Origin: an uncultured Eubacteriales bacterium
GTDB lineage: Bacteria; Bacillota; Clostridia; Oscillospirales; Oscillospiraceae
Direction: 5' to 3'
DNA length: 11,048 bases
Assembly: GCA_900553545.1 (NCBI GenBank)
Contig: USDP01000040.1
Location: 1 to 11,048 of the forward strand
The notes under the pieces were generated by a model. It was not told the origin of the DNA and did no database searches. It was given only the letters and a program-made list of their open reading frames with translations. Below, in pieces: positions 5,668 to 11,048 of this stretch (positions are counted from its first letter, which is position 1; every line of letters starts with the position of its first letter). Position numbers and translations under genes: made by a program.

Positions 5668-8600
5668 TTATTTCAGGGTAATACTTTTTCTTTCGGCCGA
5701 TTCAAACATTCTCAGCAGAATGGCCGCAGCTTCGCTGCGCTTGATGGTGCTGTCCGCGTGGAACGTGCCCTTCACGTCGGAACCCGTCAGGATGCCCGCA
5801 CGATAGAACTCGTAGATCTCCGGAGCGAACTTGTCGGTCGCCTTCACGTCGGGAATTGCGTTATCTGCCACGGTGTTGATCGCCTTATAGGCTTCCTCCG
5901 CGCCGTGGAAGATGTGGACGAACTCGCCGCGCGTGACCGGCGCGTTCATCTGCGCCTTGGTGTAATTCGCGTAGTCCTTCTCAATGATGCCGTTCACAAC
6001 TGCGTAGTTGACGTAGCTGTCATACCAGTTCGCGCCGCCGTTTTTCAGGCTGACCTCGCCGGTGCGGTCGAGCTGGTGCAGAGCTGCGGCCAGCTTGATC
6101 GTCTGTGCGACGGTCAGCGTCGCGTTCGGCTTGAACTCATTCGCCGTCACGCCGTCGATCAGGCCGTTCTCCCACGCAGCCTTGACGCTCGAATAGTACC
6201 AGCTATCGGACGGGACATCGGCGAACGAGAACTTGCTCACGTTGCTGCCGGCGTTCGGGTTGAATGGGTTCGAGGCGGGTTCGCTCGGCGTCACCGGAAT
6301 GACCGGCGTCAGCTTCGGGATTGTGACGTTGAAAACCTCATTCACGCCAGCCTCGTCCGTAAACATTCTGCCGCAGCCGGTACATTTCCAATACGCGATG
6401 TTGCCCTCAGCCGTTTCCGTCGAAGCCTTAGCCAGATGGAATTCCATTGTATGCCGACGCTCCGCACTCTGTACGTTCAGCCAGTCCGGCGTGATGTTCA
6501 GCGGGAGCTGCATCGCTGAGTTGTCCTTCACAATGCCGCTGACATCAGGGAGCAGGCCCTTGCAGTACCGCAGCTGGGCACTAGTGGAAACCACCTTCTC
6601 CAGCGTCAGCCGGATCGTCGAAGCGTCCTTCCGCGCCGCATCCGTGACTTTGATCGTTTCCGCACCGTCGCGCACAACGAAGCCCGTGATGCCGCTGGTC
6701 GGGGCAAAGTCCGTGCCGCCCGTATGTGCGATCGTCACATCGATCATCGTACTTCGTGCGTCCGCGAACTGTGCACCCGTGATACGCGGCCCCATGTAGT
6801 AGTCCGCCTTGTCCGCCGTCTGATCATAATACCACCGGATCGCATTGGCTACGCGCGCACCGAGGATTTTCTGGCTGTTGGTCGTATAATGGAGGTTATC
6901 GCTGTTGCGCGCAAGATCCATCTCCATCGCCGCCAGGATCAGGCCATTTTCCGGATCGTTCGCCAGAAGCTGCGCCGCGCGGATGCTGTCCATCACGTCA
7001 TCCTTCGCTTCCGCCGTCCAGCTTCCGGGCTTCGCCGGGCCGAGCTGGCAGTAGAACAGCGGCAAACTGCTGTTTTTCAGGTCTTTGCGATAGCTCGCAA
7101 GCAGCCGCTTCATGCCGTTCAGATAGTCTTCCTGCGTTGTGCTGGTCGAAACGTTGTTTTCACCCTGATTCATGACGACCAGCTCAATGCCGCCCGCTTC
7201 GCGTGCGCGATAGAGCGAGTTGCCATAGAGTGTGCTGCGGTCGTAAATATTTTCTGCATTGCGGTTCAGCCAATACGGATATCCGCCGGAGCTCGTCAGC
7301 AGGTTCGAGCCGCCCATGGCCGCCGGGATGATGCCGACCGGAATGTTATATGCCGCGACCAACGCATTGGCCAGCGCAGGCACCATCGAATTGCCGCAGG
7401 TCTGCCCCTTCAGGTTGGGGGCGTTGTCGCCCTTGGCATAGGGATCAACCAGATATCTCCACGTCTCGTTCATGAAGTTCGAAACGCGGTCGTCCGCAAC
7501 CGTCGCCGTGCCGCCCTGCCCGATGCCGACCATGTTAGACTGTCCGATGCAGAGGATGTTCATGCCAACGCCAAAACGCTCGACCTGCGCCGACGTCAGT
7601 TCCGCGCCGTTTGCGTCCACAGCCTTTGCCTCGACCGTGTACCAGCCGCCCTGCGGCAGGTTCAGCGTTTTCGTAAACACACCTGCGTCCACAACGGCAT
7701 CAGTCCAGTCCGCTATAACTTCTTCGCCGTCCACAACGCGCACCCGCACCTTCTCGGCGTTCTTCACCTCGCCGGTGATCGTCACTTCGGCGGCCTTTGT
7801 GCGCAGATCTCTCTGAATAACCTGCCGCTCGGCCGGAGAGGTCAGGCAGATGCTGGGCGCGGAAACGTCCTTTTCCGCCCAGATAAGGTCATCTGCCGTC
7901 GCCGGGACTGCGTAGCTGCGCAGGCCGATCATGCCGCTCTTCTGCAGCGCAGTTGTCTGGATATCCCGCCCGATCAGCAGCACATTGTCCACATAGATCT
8001 TGACGTGCCTCCCTTCCAGGACCGCCTTCATGCAGGTGATGCGGTTTCCGGTCAGCGTATACGGCTTCATGACTGTGTTTTTTGAGGTGCCGTCTGCAAA
8101 TTCCAGATACTGTACGCCGTCTTTCGTGAACCGCACATGGATGTAATTGCTTGCATCCTGTGCGCGGAACACCAGGCCCGCGCCGCCAGAACCGTTCAGC
8201 GCCTCCATCGTCAGGTGTACGGTCAGTTGCCCGTCCGCCAACTTTTTGTCTTTGTTCCAGAGCGCCAGAATCGAAGAATTGCCGCTCGCCGGGGTCAGCG
8301 TAAGCTTGCCCTCGCCGCCGCTGGTCGCCGCCAGCGTACCGCCGCTCACGGTAAAATTGTTTTTCTGCTCAGCATCGAGCGCATTGACCGTCACCACCGG
8401 GAAATAGCAGTCCGAGGTATCGTCCGCAGAGGTGGCCTTGTCTTTCGACTGTGCAAACAGCCACTCAAGCCACAGCTCCGGCTGTTCAAACACGCGCCGC
8501 TGGACATAGTGGTCGTCCTCCGCATATTCCAGATATGCGATGCTCGTGCTGCCCGCGTCCTTGACCGCCGCGACCATCCCGCGCGAACCGCTGACCGGGA

Positions 8601-11048
8601 CCGTCGGGTCCTTCTTGCCGTGCAGGACCAGAATCGGCATATCCTTGACCGCCGCAGCTCGCGCAGTGCAGCCCGCACCCGCCATCGCAATCGCCGCCGC
8701 AAAGGTATCCGGGTGGCGCGTGATGAGATCCCACGTGCCATAACCGCCGAACGACTGACCCATCAGATAGATGCGGTCGGCATCCACGCTGAATTTCTGC
8801 TTCAGCTCGCCGATCAGACCCATCAGGAGCTTGGCGCTCTTCGATTCCTCCACGCCTGCATCATAGCAGCCATTCGCCCAGTCCACATTGACCCACTTGT
8901 CGCTCGTGGGCAGCTGCGGAACCAGCATGATGCACTCGTGCTCCTTGTCGCCGATGAGCGGCGTGATGAGCGGAGAAAGATTTTTCAGCTGTTTTTCGTT
9001 ATCCGTGCCGCGCGAACCCGCGCCGTTGAGATAGATCAGCACTGGATACGCCTTGCTGCTGTCATAATCTGCGGGCACGTACATCCTGTAATTCAGGCTG
9101 CCGTTCGCATCCGTGTAGACCTTTTTATAAAGTTCATCCAGTTTTGTGATCGGGGTCAGCGGCTCATCCGGCTGCTCCGGTGTCTCGCCGCCCACACGCG
9201 TCAGCGTCAGGCTCACCGGCACCAGAGGCTTTCCATTTTCGGAAACGAATGAAAATTTCGTATCGCCGCCGCGGAGCGTCACCGTACCAATTTCCCGATT
9301 CTGATAGATGTCGGCGTTCACATCGCTGAAATCCACTGCGGTTCCGACCGACTGTCCATTCATCTGGAAGCTCCAAATCCCGTACGACCAGTTAGAATAC
9401 GTTCCGACGTATTTCGAGTGGAGCGTCACCTTGTAGGTTCCAGCCTGCACTGTGCCAAGCTGGAACGTGACCGTTCCACCGTTCAGCTTTACGCGCGACG
9501 CGCTCCCAACCGAAGGATCTGTGATCGCAGCCGGTGCCTTATCTCCGGTGTAGCTATATTTCTTTGCATCAAACAGGCCGCGCAGGTCAAAGTCATACCG
9601 CTCCTTCTGTGCCTCCATCACGGTCAGTGTCACGCTGGCCGCAATGTTCTGGTTTGAGTGCAGCTTCGCCGTGATCGTCACCGTGCCTGCGGTAAAAAGC
9701 GTCACATTGCCGTTTGCGTCAACGGTTGCGACATCCTCATTGCTGGACACGAAGTCCACAATTCTATCCGTCGCGCCCGCCGGCTCGAACACCAGCGCCA
9801 GCTTCACGGTCTCTCCGGTTTTTGCCTCCGTTCTGTCCGCCGTCAGTTTCAATCCCGCTGTCGCAGTAGGGGTAAAGTCCGTGACCGTGATCGTCTCCTT
9901 GTGCGCAAACAGACCTGAGCCGTAACTTACCATAACGCTCTGCGCGTTCGGAAGCTTGAAGCTGCCCTTGAACGTCGTGCTGCTCGCGCCGTATTCCGTC
10001 ACCACAACTGCCATGCGTTCGCTGGTCGTCTCATTCGTGACCCAGACCGTGCCGGTCTCGGCCTTTGCGGTGTCCATGTCGATCGGCGCGGTCAGCGTCA
10101 CGTTCACCGTGTCGCCCACCTTGCCGCTCGTTTTATCGACGGACAGCGCAACATTTTCCGCCTGACTATAGGCCAGCGAAGCGTTCCACGCCGTGTTGTA
10201 CGCGACCCAACCCTCAGTATAGCCGGTATTTCCGTTTTGCGGAGCATAGGGATATCCCGCCTCCGGTACGTTTGCGTCAATGACCGCCGTGCAGCCGCCA
10301 AGCAGACCATAACCGCCCTGATATTGCTTGTACCATCCGAGGTCTGCACCCTCGAAGTCGCGCGTAAAGTGATAGAACGCTGCTCGACCGGAGGGATTCC
10401 GCCCGTAAAGATCATCGATTGCCGCAACGCCAAGCTCATGCAGCCGTGTGTTCACCGCATCGTCTTCCAGAACGCGCGCCGCCGCATACATCACAGCCTG
10501 CAATCCCGCCTGATTGCCCGGCTCGTTCTTCGGCGCGCCGCCAGCCAGATATCCGGACTGCGAATCCCCGGTGATCGATCCCTGTTTGTCAGCGGCGGCA
10601 TAGGCCGCGCCAGTCCAGTATTCCTTCGTGATTTTCTTCTGATCCGCCGTGAAATTCGGGTTGTGGAACTGATAGTTCGTCAGGTCGCCCGCCTGTTTGC
10701 TGACGGCCATACGAATGTCCCACAGGTTGCTGCCGCGCGCGATATTGACCTTGGCCCACTCGGCGATCTTCGCCTTGACCTGCGCTTTCAGCGCATCATG
10801 ACCGGGGCACATCTCAATGAAATAGCCGAGTGCGGGGATCGTGATATACTCGCTCATGCGTTGCCCCTTGCAGAAAAACGGGTCGCAGATGTCGTTGCCG
10901 TCATCGTTTCCGATCGTATACTTGCAATTTTCGATTGCCGCCTTGAGGAACTTGTTTGTGGTCTCATCGCCGAGTCCGTCCCGCTTCGCAACCTCATACA
11001 TCATCAGGTTCGGCACGATGGAATGGCCCATCGGCTGCGAGCCTTTCA
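5668..11048 (-). CDS. Giant SLH-anchored multidomain carbohydrate esterase (GH9-like, serine esterase and SASA acetylesterase modules), N-terminus outside the window
   Basis: The frame is open to the window edge; residues here are counted from the Met at 11031, which is internal. Order: 1-292 helical domain resembling the C-terminal half of a GH9 (alpha/alpha)6 barrel (YGRNPSGRA at 209-217, YTEGWVAYNTAWNASLAYS at 271-289, E273 placed like the GH9 acid); about 293-387 Ig-like; 390-472 BIG2-type Ig; 477-613 carbohydrate-binding-like beta-sandwich; Pro-rich linker; 645-862 alpha/beta-hydrolase esterase (CE1 or polyhydroxybutyrate-depolymerase-like) with GQSFGG (S760), D808 and H841 as the probable triad; 875-1053 LamG/concanavalin-like sandwich; 1058-1156 Ig-like; 1157-1400 SASA/CE6-like SGNH esterase with GQSNM (S1165), AAMGGS, NQGENN and DNLH (D1378, H1381); 1527-1553 His/Cys motif; Pro-rich linker; 1601-1779 three SLH domains. 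It would act on the cell surface, removing acetyl or other esters from a polysaccharide. The natural substrate is unknown. The terminator follows the TAA by four bases. Confidence 0.9.
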   Translation of the reverse strand, partial: KGSQPMGHSIVPNLMMYEVAKRDGLGDETTNKFLKAAIENCKYTIGNDDGNDICDPFFCKGQRMSEYITIPALGYFIEMCPGHDALKAQVKAKIAEWAKVNIARGSNLWDIRMAVSKQAGDLTNYQFHNPNFTADQKKITKEYWTGAAYAAADKQGSITGDSQSGYLAGGAPKNEPGNQAGLQAVMYAAARVLEDDAVNTRLHELGVAAIDDLYGRNPSGRAAFYHFTRDFEGADLGWYKQYQGGYGLLGGCTAVIDANVPEAGYPYAPQNGNTGYTEGWVAYNTAWNASLAYSQAENVALSVDKTSGKVGDTVNVTLTAPIDMDTAKAETGTVWVTNETTSERMAVVVTEYGASSTTFKGSFKLPNAQSVMVSYGSGLFAHKETITVTDFTPTATAGLKLTADRTEAKTGETVKLALVFEPAGATDRIVDFVSSNEDVATVDANGNVTLFTAGTVTITAKLHSNQNIAASVTLTVMEAQKERYDFDLRGLFDAKKYSYTGDKAPAAITDPSVGSASRVKLNGGTVTFQLGTVQAGTYKVTLHSKYVGTYSNWSYGIWSFQMNGQSVGTAVDFSDVNADIYQNREIGTVTLRGGDTKFSFVSENGKPLVPVSLTLTRVGGETPEQPDEPLTPITKLDELYKKVYTDANGSLNYRMYVPADYDSSKAYPVLIYLNGAGSRGTDNEKQLKNLSPLITPLIGDKEHECIMLVPQLPTSDKWVNVDWANGCYDAGVEESKSAKLLMGLIGELKQKFSVDADRIYLMGQSFGGYGTWDLITRHPDTFAAAIAMAGAGCTARAAAVKDMPILVLHGKKDPTVPVSGSRGMVAAVKDAGSTSIAYLEYAEDDHYVQRRVFEQPELWLEWLFAQSKDKATSADDTSDCYFPVVTVNALDAEQKNNFTVSGGTLAATSGGEGKLTLTPASGNSSILALWNKDKKLADGQLTVHLTMEALNGSGGAGLVFRAQDASNYIHVRFTKDGVQYLEFADGTSKNTVMKPYTLTGNRITCMKAVLEGRHVKIYVDNVLLIGRDIQTTALQKSGMIGLRSYAVPATADDLIWAEKDVSAPSICLTSPAERQVIQRDLRTKAAEVTITGEVKNAEKVRVRVVDGEEVIADWTDAVVDAGVFTKTLNLPQGGWYTVEAKAVDANGAELTSAQVERFGVGMNILCIGQSNMVGIGQGGTATVADDRVSNFMNETWRYLVDPYAKGDNAPNLKGQTCGNSMVPALANALVAAYNIPVGIIPAAMGGSNLLTSSGGYPYWLNRNAENIYDRSTLYGNSLYRAREAGGIELVVMNQGENNVSTSTTQEDYLNGMKRLLASYRKDLKNSSLPLFYCQLGPAKPGSWTAEAKDDVMDSIRAAQLLANDPENGLILAAMEMDLARNSDNLHYTTNSQKILGARVANAIRWYYDQTADKADYYMGPRITGAQFADARSTMIDVTIAHTGGTDFAPTSGITGFVVRDGAETIKVTDAARKDASTIRLTLEKVVSTSAQLRYCKGLLPDVSGIVKDNSAMQLPLNITPDWLNVQSAERRHTMEFHLAKASTETAEGNIAYWKCTGCGRMFTDEAGVNEVFNVTIPKLTPVIPVTPSEPASNPFNPNAGSNVSKFSFADVPSDSWYYSSVKAAWENGLIDGVTANEFKPNATLTVAQTIKLAAALHQLDRTGEVSLKNGGANWYDSYVNYAVVNGIIEKDYANYTKAQMNAPVTRGEFVHIFHGAEEAYKAINTVADNAIPDVKATDKFAPEIYEFYRAGILTGSDVKGTFHADSTIKRSEAAAILLRMFESAERKSITLK
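5678..5705 (-). promoter_or_regulatory. Weak candidate promoter for galETK inside the 3' end of the surface-protein gene
   Basis: On the minus strand TTGAAT (5705-5700) and TATTAC (5683-5678) are separated by 16 bases. Each matches the sigma-A -35 and -10 consensus at four of six positions. Transcription from here would start close to the stop codon of the upstream gene and put the 13-bp hairpin at the very 5' end of the gal message. Matches this weak occur by chance, so this is only a candidate. Confidence 0.2.
5695..6231 (-). other. Three tandem SLH domains of the giant surface protein
   Basis: SLH1 begins FADVPSDSWYYSSVKAAWEN, SLH2 contains ANWYDSYVNYAVVNGIIE, and SLH3 begins IPDVKATDKFAPEIYEFYRA. 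The canonical TRAE motif is present only in altered form: TVAQ, TRGE and KRSE in order. By family knowledge these domains bind secondary cell-wall polymer and anchor the protein to the cell surface. Confidence 0.9.
6832..7566 (-). other. SASA/CE6-like acetylesterase domain
   Basis: SGNH-fold module with block I GQSNM (nucleophile S1165, counted from the Met at 11031), an AAMGGS oxyanion block, NQGENN in place of the more usual QGESD, and a C-terminal DNLH that would give the Asp and His of the triad. Relatives remove O-acetyl groups from sialic acids or from xylan. Which of these applies cannot be told from the sequence. Confidence 0.85.
8446..9099 (-). other. Alpha/beta-hydrolase serine esterase domain
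   Basis: LNYRMYVPADYDSSKAYPVL opens a CE1/polyhydroxybutyrate-depolymerase-like or prolyl-oligopeptidase-like fold. The nucleophile elbow is GQSFGGYG; the acid is probably the Asp of HGKKDPTVPV and the base the His of EDDHY. Such modules hydrolyse acetyl or feruloyl esters on plant polysaccharides. Confidence 0.85.
10156..11048 (-). other. GH9-like helical domain (C-terminal part only)
   Basis: Mostly helical sequence with a late GRNPSGRA, a GLLGG stretch and a final YTEGWVAYNTAWNASLAYS. This order resembles the end of GH9 glucanases (GRNPLG..., GG..., NE-x-x-x-x-x-NA-x-L). The part that would carry the GH9 catalytic aspartates lies beyond the right edge. The family assignment is tentative. 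Confidence 0.45.

Noticed and set aside
6724..9252. Two long plus-strand open frames (6724-8085 and 8137-9252) opposite the giant surface protein
   Set aside because: Low-complexity Arg/His-rich translations with no motif. The minus-strand frame encodes recognisable SASA and esterase domains across the same bases.
1..11048. CRISPR arrays, tRNA or rRNA genes, insertion sequences, direct repeats, riboswitches
   Set aside because: Looked for by eye on both strands; no regularly spaced repeat, transposase motif or RNA-like fold was seen beyond the two terminator hairpins. A tool-based scan was not possible.

Overview
The window looks like a chromosomal segment of an anaerobic, GC-rich Gram-positive bacterium of the Clostridia, probably an Oscillospiraceae/Ruminococcaceae-type gut or rumen commensal. 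This is inferred from four things: two different proteins ending in S-layer homology (SLH) domains, a galactose-1-phosphate uridylyltransferase of the long Firmicutes type, a galactokinase with the APGRTEIGGNHTDH motif that I associate with clostridial relatives, and strong AGGAGG-type ribosome binding sites. No species can be named from the sequence alone.

Layout. Positions 1-1957 (+) hold the 3' part of a large secreted, SLH-anchored beta-sandwich protein. Its reading frame is broken twice, each time repaired by adding one base (near 559 and in the A-run at 1865-1869). A perfect 18-bp hairpin at 1980-2019 separates it from the convergent minus-strand genes. Positions 2030-5616 (-) are a compact Leloir operon, galE-galT-galK in transcription order. 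Its genes overlap by 17 and 8 bases, and each has its own good Shine-Dalgarno sequence. Positions 5668-11048 (-) are the 3' part of a giant multidomain surface protein: at least 1,792 complete codons are visible and its N-terminus lies outside the window. In order it carries a GH9-like helical domain, Ig-like domains, a carbohydrate-binding-like sandwich, a serine esterase, a laminin/concanavalin-like sandwich, another Ig-like domain, a SASA-type acetylesterase, a Cys/His motif and three SLH domains.

How the parts may work together. The giant protein would sit on the cell wall through its SLH domains and remove ester groups (and perhaps cut glycosidic bonds) on a complex polysaccharide. The gal operon would convert released galactose to UDP-glucose/glucose-1-phosphate, or supply UDP-galactose for the cell's own glycans. 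The two are physically close: only 51 bases separate the surface enzyme from galE, and most of that is a terminator-like hairpin ending one base before the galE ribosome binding site. This suggests either read-through coupling or a promoter inside the 3' end of the surface-protein gene.

No tRNA, rRNA, CRISPR array, insertion sequence or phage gene was seen. The main points of novelty are the unusual two-esterase architecture, the terminator placed directly before galE, an Asn where galactokinases normally have the sugar-contacting Glu, and the doubly frameshifted SLH gene.
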